Assembly: GCF_900100605.1 (NCBI RefSeq)
Contig: NZ_FNCN01000006.1
Coordinates: forward strand, 212,476-276,475
Length of the DNA stretch: 64,000 bases
Direction: 5' to 3'
Source: Sinosporangium album
GTDB lineage: Bacteria > Actinomycetota > Actinomycetes > Streptosporangiales > Streptosporangiaceae
The notes beneath the pieces were generated by a model, which saw only the letters and a list, made by a program, of their open reading frames with translations, was not told where the DNA came from and ran no database searches. Of this stretch, positions 37,187-44,526 are shown piece by piece. Made by a program: the position numbers and the translations under genes. Numbering within the stretch: position 1 is the first letter of the stretch; every line of letters starts with the position of its first letter.

Positions 37187-38487
37187 CCCCACCCCCCTGG
37201 CGAGTAGCCGTGGGCCGCCAGCTCGTCCAGGCAGGAGATCGGCGCGTGCGGCAGGGCCGGGCCGTAGTCGGACGGCGCGAACACCTCCGACGACAGCACC
37301 CGCCCGTCGCAGCCGGTCACCTCGCGGATGCTCGACACGAACCTGCGCAGGGTGCCGCCCGCGGCGTATTCGTTGCGCTTCTCGATGAAGACCACGAAGT
37401 CGATCGCTCCGGCGATCAGCATGTGGCTCGCCTCGATGGGGAGCCTCTCGTTCGCTTGGAGCGCGTACGTCGCGATGCGGTTGAAGACCTCCATGCTGGA
37501 GTTCGCGTGGATCGTGGACAGCGACCCGTCGTTGCCCTGCGTCATCGCGTTCAGCATCGTCACGATCTCGTCGCCGAGCACCTCGCCGACGATGACGCGG
37601 CTGGGGTTCATGCGCAGGCTCCGCCGTACGAGCTCCGCCATGCTGATCTCGCCCTGCCCCTCGGCGTTGGGGAGGCGCTGCTCGAAGGCGACGACGTTCG
37701 GGTGCAGCTCGGCGAACTGGTCGAGGCCCAGTTCGAGGGCACGTTCGACGGTGATGAGCCGTTCGTACGGAGGGATCTCGTTGGCCAGCGCCCGCAGCAG
37801 TGTCGTCTTGCCGGCGTTCGTGGAACCCGCGATCATGATGTTCTTGCGTGCCGCGACCGCGGCCGACAGGAAGCGGCCCACCTCCGGGGATACGGTGCCG
37901 TTGCCCACGAGGTCGCTGAGGAAGACCTTGCCGAGGCGGGCACGGCGGATCGACACGGCCGGGCGCACGGTGACGTCCATGACCGCCGACAGGCGGGACC
38001 CGTCGGGCAGGCGCAGGTCGAGCTGCGGGTTCGCGGTGTCGAACGGCCTGCTCGACAGGCCGCTGTAGGCCGCGAGGATCTGGATCAGCTCGATCAGCTC
38101 CTCGTCGGACTCCGCCACCGGCTCGTGCATGAGCTCCTGGCCGTCGGCGTAGCCGACGAAGACCCGGTCGCAGCCGTTGATGTCGATGTTCTCGACGTCG
38201 GAGTCGTCGAGGAGCGGCTGCAGCCGGCCCACGCCGAACAGCGCGGCGTGGATGCCCGCCGCGAGCCCTTCCTCCTCCTCGGCGGTCGGCGGCGTACGGC
38301 CTACGCCGATCTCGCCGCGCGCGAACTCCTCCAGCACCTGCGCGATCAGCGCCCTGGCAAACTGCCGCTCGTCCTCGCCGGTCATCGGCGGCAGGCCGCT
38401 CGCCTGGTCGAGTCTGCGCTGGTGCGCCAGCCGGTCGCCGACCTCCTGCCGGAACCGCTTCACCAGCGCGTGGTCGATGATGCTCAC
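37183..38487 (-). CDS. tadA: pilus assembly ATPase TadA/CpaF
   Basis: A 434-residue secretion ATPase that powers pilus assembly. The N-terminal domain (to about 170) precedes the ATPase with Walker A IAGSTNAGKTTLL near residue 218, Walker B SRVIVGEVLGDE near 295 and the His box LSTIHANSSME near 320. Hexameric in known members. GTG 38487 is behind GGAGAGG. It is followed directly by tadB and tadC. Confidence 0.94.
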   Translation of the reverse strand: MSIIDHALVKRFRQEVGDRLAHQRRLDQASGLPPMTGEDERQFARALIAQVLEEFARGEIGVGRTPPTAEEEEGLAAGIHAALFGVGRLQPLLDDSDVENIDINGCDRVFVGYADGQELMHEPVAESDEELIELIQILAAYSGLSSRPFDTANPQLDLRLPDGSRLSAVMDVTVRPAVSIRRARLGKVFLSDLVGNGTVSPEVGRFLSAAVAARKNIMIAGSTNAGKTTLLRALANEIPPYERLITVERALELGLDQFAELHPNVVAFEQRLPNAEGQGEISMAELVRRSLRMNPSRVIVGEVLGDEIVTMLNAMTQGNDGSLSTIHANSSMEVFNRIATYALQANERLPIEASHMLIAGAIDFVVFIEKRNEYAAGGTLRRFVSSIREVTGCDGRVLSSEVFAPSDYGPALPHAPISCLDELAAHGYSPGGWG

Positions 38488-38515
38488 CCGGCCCGCCTCT
38501 CCGTCCCCGCCGCGC

Positions 38516-39283
38516 TCATCGCGCCGGCTCCGGCGCGCGCACGCTGCTGGCGAGGCGACCGGCCAGTTCGCGCGCCGTACGGATCAGAAGGGAGCGGTCC
38601 AGGCGTCCGCCCCACTGCCCGCCCAGCAGTTCGGCGCCTTTCGGGTCGTAGGCGAGGCCCGCGACGAAGGCGACCTCCTTGTTGGTGGCGGCGTTCGTCG
38701 CGGCGACGATGCGGCGCACCTCGTCGATCGAGCCGCGGTACTGCCTGCTGTCGGCGATCACCACCACGCCCACCTGCGGCCCCTTCTGCATGATCGCGAG
38801 ACGTTCCCGCAGGTGCGCCACGTGGGGCAGGCTCGCCCGGGTGAACAGCACCACGAGTTCGGCCTCGGCGATCAGGTCGTTCATCTGCGGGTGCCCGCCG
38901 AGCCGGCCGCAGTCGGCCAGCACGTCGGCGTTCGGGAGTGCGGCGAAGGCCCGCCCGAGCGGCCCCCACATCCATGTCAGCCCGGCCGCCTGTTCGCCGT
39001 GCGTCAGCCCGGCCAGCACGTCGAGCCCGCCGATGATCCGCTGCGTGTGCTCGTAGATCTGCTCCGGCGTGAGACCTCTGCGGGCGGTCGCGCCGAGCGT
39101 CAGCAGCCCCCGGCCGGGGTTGAGCATCCCGCCGTCCTCGGCGGGCAGCCGGTAGGCGATGTCGCCGCCGGCCGGGTCGCACTCGGCCACGAGCACGGGC
39201 CGGGGCCACACCGCGCCCAGCGCGGTCGCCGCCGTCGTCACCCCGGGGGCCCCTTTGTCGGCGGCGAGGACGATCAGCGCCAC
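38516..39283 (-). CDS. CpaE-like MinD/ParA-family protein with altered Walker A
   Basis: A 255-residue P-loop-like protein in the place of CpaE/TadZ, which positions pilus machines. The deviant Walker A of MinD proteins (KGGxGKT) is here DKGAPGVTTAA: the catalytic lysine before Thr is Val, while the front lysine stays. DADCGRLGG-like ADCGRLGGHPQMN (near residue 145) and IADSRQYRGSIDEVRRI follow. It may bind nucleotide without hydrolysis or not at all. Its GTG start is one base past the SAF gene stop. Confidence 0.82.
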   Translation of the reverse strand: MALIVLAADKGAPGVTTAATALGAVWPRPVLVAECDPAGGDIAYRLPAEDGGMLNPGRGLLTLGATARRGLTPEQIYEHTQRIIGGLDVLAGLTHGEQAAGLTWMWGPLGRAFAALPNADVLADCGRLGGHPQMNDLIAEAELVVLFTRASLPHVAHLRERLAIMQKGPQVGVVVIADSRQYRGSIDEVRRIVAATNAATNKEVAFVAGLAYDPKGAELLGGQWGGRLDRSLLIRTARELAGRLASSVRAPEPAR

Positions 39284-39284
39284 G

Positions 39285-39992
39285 TCACCGCGCTCCTGGA
39301 AGCTCGGCCAGCGCGATCTCGCCGCTTGAGGCGTAGAGCGTGATGGTGGGGGCGGCGGAGCTGGCCACGATCACGTTGATCACCCCGTTGCCCCTGCCCT
39401 CGGACGGCACCCGATGGACCAGCGCCGCCTGCGCCAGCACTTTCGGTTGTTCACCCGCCCCATTTCGGCCGGGTACAAAAATCACCTGCACCCGGTCGCC
39501 CTCGTCCAATCCCGCCGGCACCTGCCCCGGTTTGAGGGCGAGGCCCACAATCGCCTTGCCCGGGCCGAGTTCTTCGCTTTCCCTCACCGTCATCTCCTCG
39601 GTGAGCAGCGTGCCCGGGAGCAACGTCACCCGGGCGAAAGTCTTCATGACCTCTTCCCGCTCCGCGAAGGACACATAACCGATGCCCGTATCCGCGATTT
39701 GAACCTCTTCCAAAACCTCGGGAGTGAACGGCTGACCTGCACCGACCTGCGCGGAGATGCGGATAGCCGAAACCCGGTCGCCGCTGCGTAGAACAAGCAG
39801 GGTCGTCGCCAGGGCTCCACCGAGAATCAGCAGTACGGCGAGCGCCGCCAACGCCGGCTTGCGCTCACGCGGAGGCACGGGCAACTTGCGCGAGGCGGGG
39901 CCGGACAGGCCGCCCGGCGCGCCCTTGGCCTGGCCCGAGCCGCCCCCCTGCGGGGTGCGGCCATCGCGAACCGGCCTCTCACTGGTCCTCAT
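39285..39992 (-). CDS. SAF-domain (CpaB/RcpC-like) protein, first gene of the Tad operon
   Basis: A 235-residue protein with a basic Gly/Pro-rich cytosolic tail, one membrane helix (about 47-68, ALAALAVLLILGGALATTLLV) and an extracellular SAF domain (ISAQVGAGQPFTPEVLEEVQ, LPGTLLTEEM, VGLALKPGQVPAGLDEGDRVQVI). CpaB proteins act at the outer face of Tad machines. As first gene it follows a 395-bp region with candidate operators. Confidence 0.84.
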   Translation of the reverse strand: MRTSERPVRDGRTPQGGGSGQAKGAPGGLSGPASRKLPVPPRERKPALAALAVLLILGGALATTLLVLRSGDRVSAIRISAQVGAGQPFTPEVLEEVQIADTGIGYVSFAEREEVMKTFARVTLLPGTLLTEEMTVRESEELGPGKAIVGLALKPGQVPAGLDEGDRVQVIFVPGRNGAGEQPKVLAQAALVHRVPSEGRGNGVINVIVASSAAPTITLYASSGEIALAELPGAR

Positions 39993-40017
39993 GGGTCGGG
40001 GGCTCCCAGAGTCGACG

Positions 40018-40033
40018 GATCACCCGGGTGATC
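40018..40033. promoter_or_regulatory. 16-bp perfect palindrome upstream of the Tad operon
   Basis: GATCACCCGGGTGATC is a perfect dyad ending 25 bases before the first start codon of the operon. Position and symmetry suit a repressor operator. The protein that binds it is not known. Confidence 0.45.
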
Positions 40034-40292
40034 TCGGAAACTTCAGTTGATCATGTCAGGCGAATTGTCGAATTCAAGCCATTATGAGCACCAAAACGGC
40101 CGTGCGCGCGACCAATTACGGGGAACCATGCTCAACGGGCAGTCAGACCTCTGTCAATCCCACGGACCTCGATACCCATTGGCATGACAGCCGCGACATG
40201 CGGCGAGATGCATGCTATTTAGCGGCATTTACCCCCTTTGCCAATGATCTCACATTCCCCATGAGTCACCACTAAACCCCCCAAGACACCAA

Positions 40293-40308
40293 TGTGATCC
40301 ATATCACA
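40293..40308. promoter_or_regulatory. consensus Crp-type palindrome upstream of the Tad operon
   Basis: TGTGATCCATATCACA matches TGTGA-N6-TCACA at every position. It lies 300 bp upstream of the SAF start codon and points, with the adenylate cyclase at 2202, to possible cAMP control of pili. The only other gene near (40388) ends here rather than starts. Confidence 0.5.
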
Positions 40309-40387
40309 GCGCCCCCGTTGCGTTTGACTGCACAACACATCACACATTCAGCGCTTTTAGGGCATAAATCCCAACAAACCCCCCAGC

Positions 40388-40903
40388 TCAGCGCCGTCGT
40401 ACGGCACAGCCCCGGCCACCCGGCCCGGCCCCTTGAGGAGAGCCCGCGAGGAGCGACGTTTCACCAACGGCCGCGAGCAACTGGATCGGGAACTCCGGAT
40501 CAGCCTGACCGACCGCGAGTGCAACCCATCGGCCGGCGCCGGGATGCCAGACGGACATCTTCCCGCTGAGCTGGCAGAGCTCGCTGATCAGCTCAGGCGC
40601 CGCGATCTCGCTCTCCACGTAAGGCCACAGGTCGACCACCTCAGGCCGTCCCCAGCGCAACGTCAGCGCGGTTGCCAGCGTCTCGAAGGCGGCGGCGATC
40701 TCTTCCTCTGCCGCCTCGACGACATCCTCGCCGCGGTCGTCCCAGAAGTCCCGGCCGGCCTTGAGGACGCACATGTGGTGGCGCTGCCCGCTGGAGCGAT
40801 ACCCCTCCCACGTCCCTCCGGGCGGCACCACTCGTTCTTCTTCGCTTGGAAAAGGGCGGGCCAGCAGGTCGTCGACAGTGGCGAGTCGATCTTCCGTGGT
40901 CAT
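40388..40903 (-). CDS. uncharacterised protein
   Basis: A 171-residue soluble protein, acidic, starting TTEDRLATVDDLLARPFPSEEE, with WRYEGYRSSG-like TWEGYRSSGQRHHMCVLKAG, a helical middle part (EDVVEAAEEEIAAAFETLATAL) and RPEVVDLWPYVESE near residue 85. Composition and codon bias are those of a real gene and it starts at ATG 40903. No family recognised. It ends 80 bp from the Crp-type site. Confidence 0.65.
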   Translation of the reverse strand: MTTEDRLATVDDLLARPFPSEEERVVPPGGTWEGYRSSGQRHHMCVLKAGRDFWDDRGEDVVEAAEEEIAAAFETLATALTLRWGRPEVVDLWPYVESEIAAPELISELCQLSGKMSVWHPGAGRWVALAVGQADPEFPIQLLAAVGETSLLAGSPQGAGPGGRGCAVRRR

Positions 40904-41470
40904 GCGACGAGGCTAGCCAGAGCGGACCGCACCTGATGCGCGCTCCCCGGAACCGAACTCCTCCCAGGGTAAATCCCGACATATGCCTTATGTCGAGCGG
41001 AGAAAGCGGCTGAGGGCGAATTCAGGCCTGACCAGATTCCCCTTTTACGGGCACGGCACCTTACCAAGGCCCCCGGCATCCACCCCCCGGAGCGATCACG
41101 CCCGGTTTCCCGGGAACCCCCAGGAGACCCGGAGAATCGGAGACGGAGAGCCCCGGACCGGGCGGGTGACCAGATCAAGATCGCAACATATCGATCTCGC
41201 CCATATCAACAAACGAGCCGACCAGGAGGGAGATAACCGCGACAGCGGCCCCAATTCCGGTAGCTTATTGTACCGATAAGGAGATGAGCGGATGCCTCAT
41301 CATCCTGCCGATGACATGGCATTTCCCGGGAACACATCCCAAAAGCGCGTCCCATGAGCACGTCGGCTGAGTTTCTTACTTCATCCAACGCCCCTCGGTC
41401 GGCCGCGTCGGCAGCCGTACGGCCTGACCGCCACCCACAGAGCGGCCAAGGGCTCCCACAAGGAGGAAAA
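40904..41470. other. intergenic region without supported gene
   Basis: 567 bp between a leftward and a rightward gene, so it holds two promoters. A hairpin-forming repeat (CGACATA, 5 bases, TATGTCG, 40977-40995) lies 74 bases upstream of the leftward start. The right end carries AGGAGG before the ThiL-like gene. No reading frame here looks like a protein. Confidence 0.45.
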
Positions 41471-42661
41471 ATGCTCACAGGAAAAATGCCCACCATTGCG
41501 GACATCGGCGAGAAAACATTGATCCGCGAGTTGCTGCCGCGCCTGTCCACCCACGAGGCGTTCGCGAACAGCTTCGGCGATGCCGCGAGCACCATGCGCA
41601 CGCCGGACGGGCGGCTGCTGCACTTCGCTATCGACCGGGTCGCCGGGCCCATGGCCGTACGGCACGGCTGGGCGGACCACCGCCTGTGGGGGCGCCTCGC
41701 GGTGACGAGCGCGTGCAGCGGCATCCTCGCGGGCGGAGGCGAGCCGCAGGCCGTCATGCTCGCGTTGATCCTGCCCCGGGAGTGGCCGGCCGAGGCCGCC
41801 GCCCAGGTCATCGAGGGCGCCGCCGAGGAGTGCGCGGCCAACGACATCGTCTTCGCCGGATGCGACGCCACGGAGGGCCCTTCACCCGAGGTCGTGGCAT
41901 CGGCGATCGGCGTCGGGGATGGAGACCGAGACGGCCGATCCGACACCGCGTCCACCATGCCCACCATGCCCACCATGCCCACCATGCCCAGTGCGCCCAG
42001 TGCGCCCAGTGCGCCCTGCGCGCCACCCGGGCGCGGGGCCCGCCCCGGCGACCTCATCGTGCTCGCCGGCGACCTCGGCGGACATTTCAGCGCCTACCTC
42101 CAGCTCACCCACGCGGCACGCTCCCGCGACCGGTCCGCCGCCTCCCGGCGCGGCGCCTGGCTCGACTACGTCGCCCGTCCCCGGGCGCGATGGCACGAGG
42201 CCGCCGCCGTACGGCAGGCGGGCCTCGCGACCGCCGGCGCGAACACCCGCCCGGGCCTCCTCGACGCGCTGACCGCCCTGTCCACCGGCCTGGGCGCCGA
42301 GATCTCCCTGGATGCCCTCCCCTACCACCCGCTCGCCCTCGAATGCGCTGAACGGCTCGCCATCGACCCGTTCAACCTGGCACTCGGCGCGGGTGACTGG
42401 AACATCGTCTACACGGTGCGAGAAGAGCCTTGGGAACGGTTTCACCAGGCTCGCCCCGCAGGCGACACGCTCAAACTCACCGCGATCGGCCGGATCGGCA
42501 CAGGCACCGGCACAGGCACCGGCGCCGGCACGGACATCGCGTGGACCAACTCCACCGACGACCGCTTCACCTGCCGGCACGTCACCCCGGAGCCTCACGA
42601 CGGACACGCCCTCGTGCAGCACCTCCGCCACGCCCGAACCCTCATCCAGACCCCGGCCTGA
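41471..42661 (+). CDS. AIR-synthase/ThiL-like protein
   Basis: A 396-residue protein of the PurM/ThiL (AIR synthase-related) fold. Visible parts are IGEKTLIRELLPRL at the front, SFGDAASTM and LLHFAIDRV, then LAVTSACSGILAGGGEPQAVMLALILP, GCDATEGPS and PGDLIVLAGDLGG. The acidic residues that bind Mg-ATP in ThiL (DDAA-like) are changed to GDAAS, so kinase activity is uncertain. A low-complexity insert TMPTMPTMPTMPSAPSAPSA sits near residue 165. AGGAGG directly before ATG 41471 fixes the start. No thiamine genes adjoin. Confidence 0.75.
   Translation: MLTGKMPTIADIGEKTLIRELLPRLSTHEAFANSFGDAASTMRTPDGRLLHFAIDRVAGPMAVRHGWADHRLWGRLAVTSACSGILAGGGEPQAVMLALILPREWPAEAAAQVIEGAAEECAANDIVFAGCDATEGPSPEVVASAIGVGDGDRDGRSDTASTMPTMPTMPTMPSAPSAPSAPCAPPGRGARPGDLIVLAGDLGGHFSAYLQLTHAARSRDRSAASRRGAWLDYVARPRARWHEAAAVRQAGLATAGANTRPGLLDALTALSTGLGAEISLDALPYHPLALECAERLAIDPFNLALGAGDWNIVYTVREEPWERFHQARPAGDTLKLTAIGRIGTGTGTGTGAGTDIAWTNSTDDRFTCRHVTPEPHDGHALVQHLRHARTLIQTPA
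41954..42016 (+). repeat. two families of 9-bp tandem repeats inside the ThiL-like gene
   Basis: ACCATGCCC occurs four times in a row, then AGTGCGCCC three times. Both are multiples of three, so the frame is kept and only a surface loop lengthens (TMP and SAP repeats). Confidence 0.8.
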
Positions 42662-42740
42662 TCCCCGCGATCGGGCCGCCCGGCCGAGCCCGAGCAGTGC
42701 GTCGGGCGGTCGGTCTCGTTGATCCGGAAAGGCGCGAACG

Positions 42741-42770
42741 GCGATGGAGCCGTGGCCACGGCTCCATCGC
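42741..42770. terminator. 30-bp perfect palindrome, bidirectional terminator
   Basis: From GCGATGGAGCCGTGG to its exact reverse complement, centred on GGCC, 15 + 15 bp without mismatch. It lies between convergent genes (ends 42661 and 42890), 80 and 120 bp away, so it can end both transcripts as a GC-rich hairpin. No T run follows. Confidence 0.6.
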
Positions 42771-42889
42771 TCCGACCGGCGCCTCGACTCTGGACATGCA
42801 GGAAAATCAGCCGGGGTGCTGTCTGGACCCACGGTTCCTTCAGTCAGGCGCTTCCCGGAAGGCTCCGGATTGACGGAGCCATGCCGAAC

Positions 42890-43348
42890 TCAGGCATAAG
42901 CCGGTTCGCCGCACACAAATCTGCCGACAGGGGGTTGCACGCAGACCACTACATAGAGGTTGTCGTAGATGGAACCGGTTTTGGTGGTGCCCCAATTTAG
43001 GGGAATCGACTCCTCGGGATCCACCAAGCCGACGTAGTAGCTGTCTCCACCAATGCTCGATTCCAGATATATATAGGCGGTGTATCCATCGCAGACGCTC
43101 CAGTGCTGTCCCTGCAATTCAACCCATGCCGGGTCGGCGACCGTGCCCGAACCACCCCATTCCACGTAGCCGTCGAATCCTCCGCAGGGGGCCTTACGGG
43201 GTTGAACGTAGGAGTATCCCGCGGCTCCGGCCTGCGCGGAGGAGGTGGATGGCGTATTCGCCTGGGCTCCGGCCGGGGCAAGGCCGGTGAATGCCACAGA
43301 TACGGACGCAGTGACGAGAGCTAATTTTCCAAGAAAGTTCCTGATCAC
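42890..43348 (-). CDS. small secreted protein of unknown function
   Basis: A 152-residue exported protein. The signal peptide (IRNFLGKLALVTASVSVAFTG) ends near AQA at 29-31. The mature part is beta-rich with four cysteines (KAPCGGFDG, WSVCDGY, VVVCVQPP, RFVCGEP), many tyrosines and no known fold. GTG 43348 has AAAGGAG before it, an ideal site. Single-gene unit on the leftward strand. Confidence 0.72.
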   Translation of the reverse strand: MIRNFLGKLALVTASVSVAFTGLAPAGAQANTPSTSSAQAGAAGYSYVQPRKAPCGGFDGYVEWGGSGTVADPAWVELQGQHWSVCDGYTAYIYLESSIGGDSYYVGLVDPEESIPLNWGTTKTGSIYDNLYVVVCVQPPVGRFVCGEPAYA

Positions 43349-43616
43349 GTTTACTCCTTTGCGCGGACGAAGCCAGTGGGGCTGTGATCCTTGCTAGGAA
43401 AAACGTAACCTTGCTGCGAAATATGTACAGTAGGAACTTTCTCCACCTTTAGTGACATATGCCTGACCGGCCAGGCGCTGAACATGGGGTTCTCCCCGGG
43501 CCGGACTCGGCACCGCTCCCAGGGGTCGGGCGGCGGTCGGGTCGGCCGTGTGGGCGCCGCGACCTGCCGACCCGCCGGGAGCGGCACGTTGAAGGGGCAT
43601 CAGGCGGCCTGGGCGG

Positions 43617-43913
43617 TCAGAACCTCTCGTCTCGGACGAGGTCCAGGTCGACGAAGCGCGGTGGACCGTCGCACAGGGCGGCCATGCGGTGGGCCAGGTC
43701 CCCGGTCTGCGGGAGCTCGCTGTTGCGTATCGCCTCCTCGTAGGAGGGGAACTCGATGATCGCCATGTAGTGCTGAGGGCGCCGGTGGTCGCGGGTCAGC
43801 ATGGTGTGGGTGGCTGTACGGTCACCGACGGTGGACTCGCGCCACTTGTCCAGCAGGCTTTGGATCTGTTCTTCGTGCGTGGTGTCGAACTCGATGACTT
43901 GGACGAATTTCAT
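43617..43913 (-). CDS. ABM-like dimeric alpha/beta-barrel protein
   Basis: A 98-residue protein of ferredoxin-like fold: KFVQVIEFDTTHEEQIQSLLDKW, TMLTRDHRRPQHYMAIIEF and PSYEEAIRNSE, as in antibiotic-biosynthesis monooxygenases and related stress barrels. No catalytic claim can be made. The ATG at 43913 is preferred because GAGGAG precedes it; an upstream start adds 20 unmatched residues. Confidence 0.72.
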   Translation of the reverse strand: MKFVQVIEFDTTHEEQIQSLLDKWRESTVGDRTATHTMLTRDHRRPQHYMAIIEFPSYEEAIRNSELPQTGDLAHRMAALCDGPPRFVDLDLVRDERF

Positions 43914-44084
43914 GAGAAGCTCCTCTGCCTCCGTCTTCAAGTCCAATCCCGGGGACCCGACACAACAAGCCACGTTTGGTCAAATCGCCTCACGTTCGAG
44001 ATAATCAACGGCGCCCCGACAGCATCCCCCCGGCGCGGCGCCGCAGCCCCGCAGGCGCCCGGCGGCACCCCGTCCCACCATGGC

Positions 44085-44443
44085 TTTTCCACAGAGGGTG
44101 CACGCCCATCCACAAGCCGTACCCGAGGCATTTGACCATTTCAAGTGCCCACATACCACCCGAAGCCACCACGCGCTACCCCAGTTATCCACAGCTCTGT
44201 CCACAGATTGCCATGTCATCCACAGGCCAGGTCGGCCGTCCACAGGGCATGAGCGCGGAATACACCAGCGGACCACGCCAAGGGCACCCGCGGGCACACA
44301 AGATCCACAACGACGCGCCCCGGGGCGACCACAGCCAGCCACAGCCCAGCCACAGACGCGACCGGAGAGGCGACCAGAGGGCGATCCCAGGGGGACCGCC
44401 GAGCGACCGCGGGGCCGATCCACCGCACATGTCATGTGGATAA
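44085..44443. promoter_or_regulatory. cluster of DnaA-box-like sites upstream of the secretion ATPase
   Basis: TTATCCACA occurs perfectly at 44185-44193 and, reversed, at 44435-44443. One-mismatch copies are TTTTCCACA (44085), CTGTCCACA against the Streptomyces form TTGTCCACA (44197) and TCATCCACA (44216); weaker ones lie at 44106, 44236 and 44301. This is inside a 613-bp gene-free region (43914-44526). dnaA and dnaN are not here, so it is not the usual actinobacterial oriC. DnaA binding is inference. Confidence 0.5.
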
Positions 44444-44526
44444 CGCCCCATCCCGAATGCCCCGATGGGTCGGTACGTTGAGTGCGTGCCTGTCGTCGAG
44501 ATCATGAACCTCCGAGGGGGATCACG

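Larger units (their letters stand above)
39993..40387. other. Tad operon upstream region without gene
   Basis: About 395 bp, lower in GC than its flanks. It holds a 16-bp palindrome at 40018, a Crp-type palindrome at 40293 and, at the right end, the 3' end of the gene at 40388. A 63-codon rightward frame (40084-40275) has no ribosome binding site and no recognisable protein, and was not accepted. Confidence 0.6.

Noticed and set aside
40084-40275. 63-codon rightward gene in the Tad upstream region
   Set aside because: No ribosome binding site, no recognisable protein, codon use unlike the neighbours, and it lies between candidate operators.
44085-44443. chromosomal oriC
   Set aside because: No dnaA, dnaN, recF or gyrB adjoins; only two boxes are perfect; an AT-rich unwinding stretch is not seen.
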